In this document: piece by piece, positions 28,067 through 39,994 of the stretch
How positions within the stretch are numbered: position 1 is the first letter of the stretch
Layout of the letters: every line of letters starts with the position of its first letter
From: Lasiosphaeris hirsuta
Taxonomy: Eukaryota > Ascomycota > Sordariomycetes > Sordariales > Lasiosphaeriaceae
Direction of reading: 5' to 3'
Assembly: GCA_030549175.1 (NCBI GenBank)
Contig: JAUKUA010000001.1
Location: forward strand, 2,108,001-2,172,000
Length of the DNA stretch: 64,000 nt
Program-made: the position numbers and the translations under genes
The notes under the pieces: model-generated
The model's database searches: none
Told to the model about the DNA's origin: nothing
The model's input: only the letters and a program-made list of their open reading frames with translations

Positions 28067-29776
28067 ATTTAATTTACCTTGTGTGCATTGCATTTCTTCC
28101 TAGTGGCGGGAGCGATATTGCTTAGGCAGTAGCGTGCCCGGTTCCTGGAAACTAGGGGGCACGAGTGCGGGGCGGATGCCATTTACGAGTGGCATTCGGG
28201 GAGATGCGGGCGCGGGGGGGTTTTTTTCTGGTAGCGAGGACCCAACCCCCTCTCTCTTTTTTTTTTTGTTTGCCCCGCAGCTTCTGCGAGGGCTGGCGTT
28301 TTTGGGGCGGTTGAACTGAGCGGTCTGCATTTTGGGATGAGTTGGCTTTTTGTCGTTCCTTTGAAGGCGAATAATGGGATCATGAGCGCTGCGGGAGGGG
28401 GTTGAGGTTCATTCTGCGGATTGCACGTGACACGGAATGGCACTGGTTATGATGATTAATGGCTTTCACAGTTGGCCATGGTAATGTATTGTATATAGGT
28501 AGATGGAGTTGGGCCGGTGAACGGGATGGTCTCGCGGGTCGCTCGCGTTCCGTCATGTCCAGTTAAAAGTCGGGAGGAATGGGGACCTTGTTTTTAATCA
28601 GCCTTATGAGGCTACAATCCACTCCTTTGGTGGAGGAGACGGTGCAAAATGGAGGGAATGAAGTCATGGCAGACGCGGCAGATTCTCCTGTTGTCTATCA
28701 GGGGAACATGGAAGGCTGCGTGGAAAAATGCAATTTTTGAAACTATTATTACACTTCTCGTATGGATTGCACATAGTGCTGTACCTAGCGTGTAAAGTGT
28801 TTCGTGGTGAGCCTAAAAAAGAAAGGAAACACGACTATCTTCAAGATGGTGTTTCCCTTCCAGCCGGTGTGAGTAGTGCGCTCCGCAGACGCGGCAAGCG
28901 GCATGCGATAGAGGACAGGAGTTCGTCCCCCCCTTCGTGGTGCATAAGAGGCGAGGGCGCGCCCTGGATGGTGAATGGCTGGGTAAGCGCTGCCACACGC
29001 CGCACACCCGCCGTCAGGCTTGTTTGCCTCGTTTCTCAGGGGTCCAATCGTCCGGTCATAGTGTGTCAGTCGATCATGGCGTACGACCGTGGAACCTGAA
29101 ACGGATATCTCAGGTTGGGTGGTAGTACATACCGTTGGCGCAGATACAACTGAGGTTTGCGCACAGCCTTGTCACCTACACTGGCACCGTGGCATATCTG
29201 CAGTCTGTAGTTTACCTACCGGGAGATGCTGACAGAAGCAGACGGACGTGCATGGCTGCCTATCATGTGCCGTGTAAACAACCTGGGGAGAGACTGAAAT
29301 AGAAACTGAAATAGAACGTCACCTTTCCCAGACTACGCAATTGGATTAGCCTGTGAGATGGGCTGTTCTGTTGGTTCACCTGAGACTTGGACATGTTGAG
29401 AGTACGGGGTCTGTTACAGGTGAAGTCTAGGGGCGAGGGAACTAAGTCCCTATTTGCGGTGGCTTGGAGATGAGTGTTGAGGGCGAGTTTATGGTGTTAA
29501 AGTTTTTCTATATAGTTCCTATTACTTGCTGTGATGAGGAACGTTATTTTGGATACCTCTAATCCAGCGCTCAGCGAGACATTCATCCATCTGAGTCCTT
29601 CCGCCATTCTCAGCCTTGACTGTTACTGTAATTTTTGCCTCCTTGCCTCGTTACCAAGTAGGTATTTTCGCAAACACCTGGCGAAGAAACAAGATACTCC
29701 GAAGATCCACAACTTGAATCTCAGGTGCCTGTCATTCAAAATTCGATATATATATATATATATATATATCTACCCT
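28067..29776. other. Intergenic stretch
   Basis: No gene recognised. It contains the 3' end of the C2H2 gene, a long T run near 28257-28268, and an (AT)12 microsatellite at 29746-29769. Confidence 0.5.
29746..29769 (+). repeat. (AT)12 microsatellite
   Basis: Twelve AT dinucleotides just before a small open frame that starts at 29777. Confidence 0.95.
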
Positions 29777-30037
29777 ATGGGTGGAAGCAAGAAGGCCCAG
29801 TCCCATGCCACGAGCAGCCAGCATACGGGCCCCAACATCACTGAGCAGCCACAAGACACAACATACTACGACGATCAAAGCTATTCTACCTTTAATCGCT
29901 GGATGGGCGAGACTGCGCTCGAAGAGCCATGGAATCACGTCAATCCCCGTGGTTCTCATTCTCAGCAACCGGACAAGTCCAAGGACAAGGGAAAGGGGGT
30001 AAAGGAGCCAAAGAGCAAGTCGAAGGGGAAGAAATGA
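29777..30037 (+). CDS. Small lysine-rich hypothetical protein
   Basis: An 86-residue open frame that starts MGGSKKAQSHATSSQHTG and ends in alternating Lys/Ser/Gly (KSKDKGKGVKEPKSKSKGKK). I do not recognise it. The hydrophilic, lysine-tailed composition and clean ATG make it a possible gene, but there is no second line of evidence. The upstream in-frame codons run through an AT microsatellite, so they are unlikely to be coding. Confidence 0.25.
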   Translation: MGGSKKAQSHATSSQHTGPNITEQPQDTTYYDDQSYSTFNRWMGETALEEPWNHVNPRGSHSQQPDKSKDKGKGVKEPKSKSKGKK

Positions 30038-30339
30038 ATGGGAGAAGCGGGCGACATGGGTTGTACGAGTTTGACTGAATAGGCGGTCACAACCAGTTCT
30101 TAGTGGTGTTTTGGTTGCATTTTAGCTGCAGTTACTGGAGCGCTTCTTTTACGTCTCTTGTACAGTACTAGTCTTACCTCTCATTCACAAGTCATTGCAT
30201 ACTATCGCAGGGCAGGCGCCATGCAGTCAAACGGGTGAGTTGGAGATCTAGGTGAGTTGTGCCGAAGCATTATGTATTTTACGTAGTCGTGAGAACATTA
30301 AAACCGAACATCTCAGAAACCCAGCCTGAACATCAGAAA

Positions 30340-30657
30340 CTAAGCAGAAGCAGCAGCCGGGAAGTCGTTGGGCCAGCACTTCTCCTTGGGCCACAGCTTC
30401 TGGTCATGTGTCTGAGCATGAACCTCCAGCTGGACCTTGTTGGTGTTGGCAATCTCCTTGCGGCAATATTGGCACTGTCCATGTCAGTTCTCCTGATCTT
30501 GATGTATGTAGTGCACCCCGGAAAGAGTAAAACCCACGAGCGATGTGGGGGTGGCCTCCTTGACAGGCTTTCCGTTGGCCTTCACCTTGGCCCGGGTGCC
30601 ATCGGCGTCTCCCTTCTTGTGCTCACGCTGGATGCGGGCTTTCTTGGAGATAGGCAT
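30340..30657 (-). CDS. Small C2H2-type (zf-met2-like) zinc-binding protein
   Basis: Two exons, 30657-30538 and 30474-30340, code 84 residues. The N-terminus MPISKKARIQREHKKGDADG is basic. The 63 nt intron (GTGGGT donor, CTGAC branch site, acceptor at 30475) joins TPTSL exactly to CQYCRKEI, and HAQTH completes a C-x2-C...H-x3-H finger. The tail WPKEKCWPNDF is followed by a short Ala-rich end. Small proteins with a basic arm and one such finger are conserved in fungi and plants. Their role is poorly known, and a nuclear or ribosome-associated place is only a guess. The open frames on the plus strand here are shadows. Confidence 0.75.
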
Positions 30658-32007
30658 GGCGAATTGAAAACGTGTTGTATCTTGGTTGTTGTGTTCTGAG
30701 AGCAGCGGGGGTGGATGGACAATTGGCTAGCGGCTGGTGCAAATGTACTGTAGTATGAAAATCGAGAAAATGGTTACCAGCACCGATTTTCTGCTTGTCT
30801 CAGAAATCCCAATTTTGAAAATTTCATTTTCCCCCAAAACACGCCACGTGATGTGCGCGACTGTGATACTGACTCGTACATCCTGTACCGCCCGCTAGCA
30901 GCACGATGTTTGGGCTGCGATTTGTAGCTAAGGAGCCCCGGAGTTGCGGAGGTGCAGGTGGATTGCAACGCTCGACCCTAACCCTGAATGGCTCTGTGGG
31001 GATACTGGCACGCCCCTGTCCGGACCTGACTTACACCTACCTACCATTCCTTTGCTGCTTGGAAACCATCTGCGTTCGGTTTCCTGAGGCTGGTGACATT
31101 AAAAAGCCTGCCGTCGCTCAGGCTCCTTCACCAGGCTCACCTGGCCACCTAGGCTAGCACGGGAGATCGCAAATTGCAAGCGCGGGCGCGTGCGCAGGGC
31201 AGACTGGAGCGGCTGAGGCACCCAGTCATGCTGACCATCCCCGAAGCCTCTGTCCTCCATCGCCCGGTCGTGTCCACTTCGCAAAGAAGAAAAAAAGCGG
31301 GGGGGCCCTCACAGCCTCGTCGCCCTGTCGCAGGCTCGCAGCCGGTTTCTCACCTAAACTCAGAGGTCCCCAGCCAGGGCCAGGCCAGGCATCACCGGCT
31401 GTGGCTTCGGTGAGGGGAGGAGAAAATGGCCTTGTCCATCTCCATCCAAGTTGGTCCTCACACTCCGAACGGCTTGGCTTCAGCGGGCGCTCAGAGACCT
31501 GAAACAGCTTCATAGTATCTCTAGCATCTCATCGGATATGGAAAATCAGCAGAACAAACTGATCGCTCTAGACCTTACCATGCACCGGGAACCGAGGCGA
31601 GGAGCAGGAACACCCTGGGTGCTGGGGTGGGGGGGGGGGGGGGGCGCGGGGGCAGTGTGCTGTCAGGTAGCGCCATTGGCCGCCACGCTGAAATTCCCTC
31701 GACCTAAACTGAGTGCAGACAAATGCAGACGAATGCTGGCAGGCGGTTCGCCCTCGGAGCTGCAGGCAGCCTTCGCCCTAGCGGCACATCCCTAACCCGT
31801 TCCCAGAGCCTCGCGACTAGAAGCATCTCGCCTTGTCGCCTGTCTGTCGCATGAGGGGTAACTGCCTGGGAATCCGGAAGACAGAAAAGAGTCCCGGCTC
31901 CCGATTTCCTGGTTTTCCTTCTGGCCCTCTCTTTTTCTTGGGTGGGATACAGCATACATTTGCCGTGAACCGACCTGGTGCTTTGGACTTGGCGCGCGCA
32001 TCCGAAG
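30658..32007. other. Intergenic stretch
   Basis: No gene recognised. It holds the promoters of the small zinc-finger gene (minus) and the patatin gene (plus), and a G16 run at 31629-31644. Confidence 0.5.
31629..31644 (+). repeat. G16 homopolymer
   Basis: Sixteen consecutive G about 360 bases upstream of the patatin gene start. Confidence 0.9.
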
Positions 32008-35000
32008 ATGGTGAGTGAAGCGGGCAGCGACTATGAGAATGAGCTGGTCGACCACCTCCAGGACATGGTCCTTCCTGGAGGTGCGCGGGACGGTGAAGAC
32101 GTCCATGCCGCCGAGTCGACTGACCTCAGGATTCCCGAAATTGAGGACAAGTTCCGTCCGTCCCAGGAATTCTTCGACTCCTGGCCAAAGCCTAGCCCAA
32201 GCTTGTAAGACCGACTCTGTGCCACCACCTTCCCAACATGTCTTGGCATGCAAACTATGGCGCTGACCCTCATTATCAGCATTGTAAAACAGGCTCAGAG
32301 GGCAAGAATTCAGCTTTTCTGTCGGGTGTGTATGCGCCATCATCCTGTTGATACCTCGAGCTACGTCTTGTGCGGTGGCTGCGGTCCTGCCCACATGCCC
32401 GCTCACCGTGAGTGCCTGGCCAACTTCCAGGGACATCGCCCAAACGCCCAGAATGGCGGCATCATGATGGTTGAGCCGTGCCAAGAGGTTGATTTCGATG
32501 ACTTTATGTACACCACTTGCCTGCTCGATTCCCGATTTCTAGACCAGGACAAGGAGTCCCTCCACATTGATGATCTCTGGTCGACCTGGTTCAGCGTCCC
32601 CCATGACCAAGAAGGCCCTTTTCCACAGCTTCAAATCTTTCCGCGCCTCCAGAATCTGATCGCCTCCGAAAGTCGCGACAAGCCTTCCCGCCAGTACCCA
32701 TCTCTCATCTCCTTTGTCGGCGACACGGGATCTGGAAAATCAACTCTCATCCGAGCCATCATTCGAATGCTCGCCCCTAAGGGCCAAAAGAGCTACCGCG
32801 CCCCAGTTCCCGGAACGGCAACCGACGGCTTTGATTCCACTAGTAGTGATGTTCACCTATTCGCCGACCCTGGAACCCTTTTCCAAGAGGCTCCCCTTAT
32901 GTTTGTCGGTAGGTCAGCTCTAGTCGACGCATTCGGCATCAATGCTAATTTCAAGTAATCAGACTGTGAAGGATTTTCAGGCACTGATACCCCAGTTGCT
33001 CGCCGGATTTTGTCCAAGGCCAGTCGCTCCGAGTCCTCACAACCCCTGAAGGATGGGACTTTACGCACAGCAACATCATCCAGGTCTGCTAAAGACTTGC
33101 TCGCAGAGCATGCAAACACGGCAACTCACCGTGTTGACTTGCAGTGGGGCCAAATCAATGCCCCAATATCCTCGACTGCCCCCAGCCTAAAGACGGCCGT
33201 TGGGCATGTCGATGCTGACTCCCGGAAGGTTATCGTGAAGAACCTCTATCCAAGATTACTTTATGCTTTTTCAGATGTTGTCTGCTTTGGTAAGGAACAT
33301 TTGCATACTCTTTCCCATGTTGGCTACACCGACTCTAACCCAATTTTAGTCACAAATAACAGTCGCGCGGCTCAAACAATCCTGGAAGAAATGTTCAACT
33401 GGGCAAAGGATGGCCATGAGAAGACCCTAAACCAGCGTGTTCGCCCTGGACTTGTCATCGTCCTCAACAAGATGCCTCAAGACTCTCAAGAAACCATGTC
33501 CAGCGTGGAAAGGACGACGAGGAGTCTCCTTGACAGCTTTCAAAAGTCGGCGAGGTTCGGTGAACTGAAGAAAAGATGGGAATCCAGAGGACGGGAGATC
33601 CATTCGGCAAGAGATTTGATACTCTGCTACTACCACAGCTTTCGCGTCATTTCGATCCCTCAGCATACAGCCGCCTCGCCGACAACGGCCAAGAAAATCT
33701 CACAACAGATCAAGATTCTGTACGGAGAGATTCGCGCCATGTCTCAACGCATTCGAGAGAGGCGAAAATCCTTGGGCATGGACTATGACGTAGCCAGTCT
33801 CAGCTCCTACCTTCTTCAGTCTGTAACAGCACTGGGGAATGATTATAACAACGCTCTTGACTTCCACCGTTTGGCCGACGGCGACTCTGCGCTCCCACGC
33901 CGATTCAGCGAGCACCTATTACAACTCATGTCAAACATGGTGACACTTGGAGGACTTGACACAACCGAGGAAATTGGAGGCGAGAGTGAACTTGTAAAGG
34001 ACATAATACCATATATTGCGGCGTGTATCGTTTCACAGCTTATCCCTCCGAAAGACAGAAGTTGGCATCACCTTTTTCTCCTCGTTATCTGACTGCGTTG
34101 GCTAATAATCTGTGTAGGCGCAAGGGAGCAGATGCGAAAACAGACAGACTTTTTAGTTGACGAAGCTCGGCGTGGACTTCAGTATTTTCGCGATCGCTAC
34201 TGGCGGTGCGAAGCCAAAGACTCCTCAGGCCACCGGCGATGCAAGAACTACTCAGAGGGCCATGAGAAGGGTCATCAGTTTGATCCTTCCCCCTACCCAC
34301 AACCTAGAACCTCGGACGTCTCAAACATCTCCGAAGACAACCTTGAGGTGGGCGTCTACCGCAGTTCCTACGACCCCGAGACCTATACGGAACAACTGTG
34401 GCAACACATAGCCGGGGTAGATCAGGAGCAAGCAATGGAGAAGCTTGCCGAGGCTGCCACGGCGAGTGGCGTCATAAAGATCACAGGACAGCGGACGTGT
34501 CTGTCGTGTTTATCCTCGACACCTACGAATGTTCTTCCTTGCGCCGCCGTTCAGCACGGAATCTGCGAGGACTGTATCCGGAGATACAGTGGCTCAAAGA
34601 GACATCATTCGATAATTGAAATCAACCGGTGTCCCCTGGGCTGTCGACTTCTAACTCGACCATGGCAAATACGCGTCAAGCCAAGGACAGCGGGTGCTCG
34701 CGTTCTAGTCCTCGACGGGTTCGTCAATCATACCTCTGGGTTCTGGGGGATTGTTATGCTGACTCTTTTTTCTTTTCTTTTATAGCGGCGGTATTCGTGG
34801 CATTGTGGAGCTTTTTATTTTAAACGAGATCGAGAAAGAAATCGGCCTACAGATCAGAATACAAGAGTTGTTCGACCTTGTGATAGGAACCAGCACTGGT
34901 AAGCACAACTTCCCTAGCAGGTTGCTGTGTACACTGGGGCCTTTATGCAGCTGGCTGACCGCATTGAAGGAGGAATCGTTGCTTTGGGTGTGTTCGAGAA

Positions 35001-36634
35001 GCGATGGGCGCTAAGTAATGCCGATCAAAAGTTCCAATCGCTTGCTTGCAGAGCGTTCTCGCTCAGGAAAGCATTGAAGGTGCCTCTACTTTCAAAGTTT
35101 GCTGAGCCATTTCTCGAGCATAAGTAAGACAACTATTGGGTAAAGCATTTCGTTCCTAGCTGACATTTTTAAAGATACACGAGTAGCGGAATTAACGGCA
35201 CATTGAGATCGGCCTTCGGGGGAGGCTACTTGTTCGGTCAGGCGAACGAGCTTGGGCAGGGTGGTGATCACGTCAAGGTCGGCGTTGTGTCGTGTCAGGA
35301 AGGCCGTCGACAACCATGTCTCATCGCGGTACGCAACTGCTCACTAAACCATCAATGCTGTTATTGGAGCTTCGTGTCAAATGGCTGACTGTAGTACTAG
35401 AATTACTCCCGAAATCCGATCCAACGAGGGAAGGATGGGAAGGACGGCTGTAAGTTCGCCCTTTGGCAATTTCATGGTTTACTCATTCAATCCTTACTGG
35501 TTAATAGATGATTGGCTACAACGAGAAGATCAACAGTCCAAGGACTTTCATACCTGGGAAGCGTAAGGATCCTAGAATACATCTCAGGGTGTCGTTTTCA
35601 AGTACTGATGCCTTTACAGAGCCCGAGCAACGTCAGCTGCACAAACAGTACGCCCCAACAGGATTCCCGATCCATGCCTCGTAGGGAGTTGTGCTAATGG
35701 GTGGAGCAGCTATTCAAGCCCTACTACCACCATGAAACCGCCAGAACCTACGTCGACGGCGCCACAGTCCGAAACAACCCCGTACGACTAGCCTACGAGG
35801 AACAAAAACGAATCTGGCCGTCTACATCATCCATGCCACCAGACATCATCGTGTCGGTCGGAACTGGCATCCATGTCGATCGAGAGGGGGAGGTACGCAA
35901 CTCACGAAGCGAGCGCCTTGACAGCTTCAAGGGCATGCTCCCGAGCGGCCTACGAAAGAAAGTCGAGACAGGTCTTGACATGGTAGAGGCTACTCTCGAC
36001 TGCCACCGCGAGTGGGTCGACTTCAAAGAAGCGACGCATGGGCGGCTGCGCGAGAATTGTCACCGGTTGGATGTCGGGCTTATCACTAAGCCGCCGTCTC
36101 TCGATGCCGTCGACAAGATGCAGGATCTGTTCTGGGACTGCAGGAACTACCTGTCGGGTCCGTCGCCGCCGTACATGGATAGCAAGTACCAAACGCTGGC
36201 AGAACATATTCGGGCTGTGGCGAGGCGGTTGCTAGCCTCGGTATTTTATCTGGAACATTTGCTACCCGACAATATGAAAGGGGACCAGTATCTGAGCACC
36301 ATTCATTGCCGGCTGGCACCGAGGTCAGAGGGGGCTATTTCGTTGTTGGCGTTGAAGGTATGGCACAACCTTATTTGGGATGTCAGCAGCAATGTTTAGA
36401 TCCCATGCTAATCTGCTTCTTAACTACTAGCCCGAATTTCGGCTTCGAGAGATTGATAGGAGCGATGGCGCAAAGATTAGCTCGATCGAGTTTGTTGACG
36501 AGGTGAATAACTTTAACGAGAGGACACTGTCGGCACCAGTCCATATCAAGGTGTCGGGCGGGGAGTTGAAGAGGATTATTGAGGTGCAGTATAGAAGGCG
36601 GAAGGGCCCCTGGGAACCGATAGGGGGTTTTTAG
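32008..36634 (+). CDS. GTPase / RING-like / patatin phospholipase fusion protein
   Basis: Thirteen exons: 32008-32204, 32280-32908, 32963-33289, 33350-34060, 34118-34718, 34786-34898, 34970-35123, 35175-35328, 35401-35449, 35508-35562, 35620-35647, 35710-36357 and 36431-36634. They give 1289 residues. In order: a CxxC zinc motif near 80 (CRVCMRHHPVD...LCGGC), a P-loop near 213 (GDTGSGKST) in a dynamin/IRG-like GTPase module with DCEGFSGTDTP and LNKM, a zinc-like segment (YWRCEAKDSSGHRRC), a RING-like module near 749 (CLSCLSS...HGICEDCIRRY...CPLGC), then patatin with oxyanion hole DGGGIRG (821), nucleophile elbow GTSTGG (856) and catalytic DGA (Asp 1022). Patatins cleave lipid acyl chains. The architecture recurs in filamentous fungi; a role in regulated cell death or defence is inference. 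All key residues are present. The donor at 34061 (GTTGGC) is the weakest splice. Confidence 0.88.
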
Positions 36635-37451
36635 ATGTTTTTATGCTTTACTCGGAACGAGTAATTACAGCAAAGAAAAGGATCATGGAATGAGTATGTT
36701 ATTAATAAAAGATTTTGAAGCATACTATCCCAGCTCATCATAATACATGTTGATGCTGAGGTTTACCACATTGAACTCTTCCACTCCTCATTATACATAC
36801 ACCTTGGAAGCTTGCATTGCTCACATTACGTACAAACCGGGGTTATATGAGTGGCACAGGTTTACCGGGCTGGAGGGCAGTCAAGGTAGCCAAGAAAGGG
36901 GGCCCGGTGGGTGTTCCATGGATACAAAGACCCTTGCAGTGGAGCGGTATGGCACGGTTGGCGCGCCGAGGCTGCATTCTGCCCCATTAGATCGGCGTCC
37001 TGCTCCAGCATAGCGAATGCTACCCTGCTACTGCAATACACGCAGCGGGAAAACCGCCCGCGGCAACCTGGGACCAATATTGCACAGCGAGGTCTGGTTC
37101 GCTCCCTTACTACTATTCGAACCCTCTGATTACATGGTAGACCCCAGCTCGCCGCTTGGGAGCTAGTACGTGGACCTAGACAATGGGCACCGTTCGGGCT
37201 TACGTTGTGGGTGCTGCCAGATCTTGATTTAGCCCCCATGCTGTAATATGCTTGGGGGAGGGGATGAGCCCTGGTAGGTAATGATGCCGAGTCGGATGAG
37301 GTACCTAGGTACCCAAGATATCTTGGTGCAAATAAGGCGTGCCCCATCCCGTGGTGGGTTGCGGCTGTTTATCTAGTTGCGCATCTGCTGAGAGCAAACA
37401 GGTCCCGGTCATCACCTTCCATTTGCATCCATCTCCAATTGAAAGGCGAGG
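36635..37451. other. Intergenic stretch
   Basis: 3' flank of the patatin gene and the likely former promoter of the decayed GMC gene. No other gene recognised. Confidence 0.5.
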
Positions 37452-37957
37452 ATGGCGCTCACCTTCGTCTCCAGGCTTGTGGTCCTCGCATTGGCGGCCG
37501 CTGCCGTTGCGGCGGACGAGCCCAAATCAAGACCGGGTCGGAGAACTACACGGGCGGACAGGGCGGCTCAGGGACCCGCGGTCCGGTTCGTGCCGCTATC
37601 AACCGTGTCATGCCCGCTCATCAAGTTTTGCAGGAGGATAGCGCGCTGGCGGAGCCGTTGAGGGGCGTGTGGGTAGATGAGTATGAGCCGGGGCTGGAGC
37701 GGGTGAGGACCGAGGAGGAGTGGCGGCAGTTTGTGACGAATACGGACGCTGAGCATATTCCATCCCATGGGTACAGCTGCCATGTTGCCTAGGCGGATGG
37801 GGGTTGTTGTGGATTCAAAGCTGGTGGTGTACGGGACCGAAGACTTGAGGATGGTAGACGCCAGCGTGATTCCGGTTCAGGTTTCGGCGCATATTTAGAC
37901 GGCCGTGTATGGGATTTCCGAGAGGGCGGCCGTGATCATTGTTGCAGCATATGTTTG
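37452..37957 (+). pseudogene. GMC-family oxidoreductase, decayed remnant
   Basis: The start codes a signal-peptide-like MALTFVSRLVVLALAAAAVA. In a second frame RTEEEWRQFVTNTDAEHI follows, and after another shift near 37760 the C-terminal landmarks appear: HPMGTAAMLPRRMG (the HP.GT catalytic region), VVDSKLVVYGTEDLRMVDAS, and TAVYGISERAA. A TAG near 37896 replaces an expected glutamine codon (CAG to TAG). The FAD-binding domain and most of the substrate domain are missing; intact members have about 600 residues. These flavoenzymes oxidise alcohols or sugars outside the cell. The C-to-T stop fits repeat-induced point mutation or simple decay. Confidence 0.75.
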
Positions 37958-38453
37958 AAGCTAGGTAGGCATCGAATGGAGGAAATCATAGCTTCGAGAA
38001 AGCTGGGTCAAATTGAAAACCGGCATCAACCCATCCCGCAGTCTTGTCAACTTTGCCAAGAACAAGCCAGCAAGGAACCTGGCGCATGCTCTGTTGCAGC
38101 TCTCCACCACGGCCAGGCCGCCAGAGGCTCTGTGGGTAGATGCTCCGGTCGGAACCGCACAGATCATGCCGGCATGGCAAGACTGCATTCCTGCAGAGCA
38201 TTAGTAGCAGTGTAATGAATTGACATTTTACGGTGTGATGGAGACCGATGATATTTCCTTCTCCCACAAACCACATCTACAAAAACCCCCAAAAAAATGT
38301 CAAAGCTGATGTACAAAGAGCCTCTTCAACCTCTCGAGACAACAAGCGGGAAAACTGCAGAGAACGTCTTTCTCTTACTGCCATCCGAGGCGGAGACGTG
38401 TGCTGGGTGGACCGAAGCAGCCGGGAATAAGATCTGTTCCTCTGGTCAAAGGA
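37958..38453. other. Intergenic stretch
   Basis: Between the GMC remnant and the end of the monooxygenase gene. Short open frames only, none recognised. Confidence 0.5.
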
Positions 38454-39994
38454 CTAGACGGAGTCCAGAGCCGCTAGTGCCTTCGCAACCTCCTTCCTTG
38501 CCGACCAGTTGACAATCTCGGCATCGAGATCACCCATCAGGAACCGTACTGTCGCTGCGAATTAGCTACCCTGGGATTTCCTAGTCGATCAGCGGCACGT
38601 ACCGAGGCTTGGGAAATTGATCATGACCCAGATGAAGCAGTACATGGCGTACTCTTCCAGGATGCTGACATTTTTCTTGCCGTCCAAGGCTCGACCCCGC
38701 TCAGCAATCGCTGATACGCGAGGCAGCCTTATGTCGTAGAATAATTTGATCGTCCGCTCCACCGCTTCCTTCTCCTCCTCGGCCCATAGCGCCGGTGGAG
38801 ATGCGGTGGCATCCTCCTGTCTGGCGCTATACGCCCTTGTGAGTGTCCCCGCAAGAAGAAGCGACATTGTTTGGGCATCCTCTAGGGCCTGGCACGCTCC
38901 CTGGGCGGTCGTCGGGCTCAGCGCATGCGCAGCATCGCCTGTCAAGACGATACCGTCCCTGCCCCAGGAGGGCAGATCGGGAAGGGCCCAGATGGGATAG
39001 ATGGTCTCCACCTCCGCCTGGGATAGGATGGCCTGCACGATGGGGTCGGCCCATTTCCCGTGTCGCGCCTGCATGCCGGCTTTGATGCTCTTGTGGTTGG
39101 CACTTCCTCTCGTGGGAGGGCTGTCTGTCTCCCACGTGGACCACCACATGAGGGAGTTGGCTTCTGCGGGTGACGCACTCGCATATCCCAAGAATCCATG
39201 ACGGCCGAGGTGGAACACCATAGCGTTGTGGTCTGCGACGCGAGACGGCAGCGGGCCGCTTATGAATCCGCCCACCCATGACACTCCCCTGTGGGCCGAG
39301 AGGTTAGCTGTGACTCGTGTGGCGTGCCTGCCTGCCAGGGAGGGACGTACGTGTAAAGAGGACGGTACTCTCGGCCGCACTTGTCCTCGCCAAAGAGGAC
39401 CTTCCTCACGGTGCTCTTGACCCCGTCCGCCCCGATCAGGAGATCGCACTCTTCCTCGGTCCCGTCCTCCAACCTCATCACCTTCTTGCCCCCCTGGCCC
39501 AGAATTTCCACATCCGTGATCTTCTTGTACTGCACCACACCCTCGGGCATCGCAGCCATCAGGCAGGCCCAGAGCCCGTGCCTCGTCGAGCTGACGCAGA
39601 CCTCGGCGCGGCCGGAGGGTCCCTCGAATCCGCCCTTGTCATTCGTCTCCTTCACGCCCAGCGCCCAGCCATTCTGTCCCATGAAGATGATGCGCTCGCA
39701 GGGAAAGCCTTGCTTCGCGACGGCCTGGTAGATGGCGGGGTCGAGGTCTCGAAGGACACGCATGCCGTTGGACGAAACACCGAGGCCGCCGCCGACGAGG
39801 GCTGTCGAGGTGGAGAGCGCTTCGAAGGGATCGGCGTCTGGGGAGGGGGAGGCGCCGCTCGGTCGGGGTCGATAGGTTTCGTAGATACGGATCGTGTGGG
39901 GTGGTGCCGGGGCCGGGGGGTTCGGGAGGTGCTTCCGCAGATAGTGGTAGGTGGCAAGGCCGGAAATGCCAGCGCCGGCGATGACGATTTTCAT
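38454..39994 (-). CDS. FAD-dependent monooxygenase (salicylate hydroxylase-like)
   Basis: Three exons in coding order, 39994-39351, 39288-38603 and 38548-38454, give 474 residues. It is a class A flavoprotein hydroxylase: NAD(P)H reduces FAD and one oxygen atom goes to an aromatic or similar substrate. The N-terminus has the dinucleotide fold MKIVIAGAGISGLATYHYLR (GxGxxG at 7-12). The DG motif is LLIGADGVKSTVRKVLFG, and the second FAD motif is GIVLTGDAAHALSPTTAQGA followed by CQALEDA. Length is typical. The ATG at 39994 opens directly on the Rossmann strand; the upstream in-frame stretch is lysine-rich leader. The substrate is not predictable. The neighbouring GMC remnant hints at a former oxidative cluster, but that is weak. 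Confidence 0.88.
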
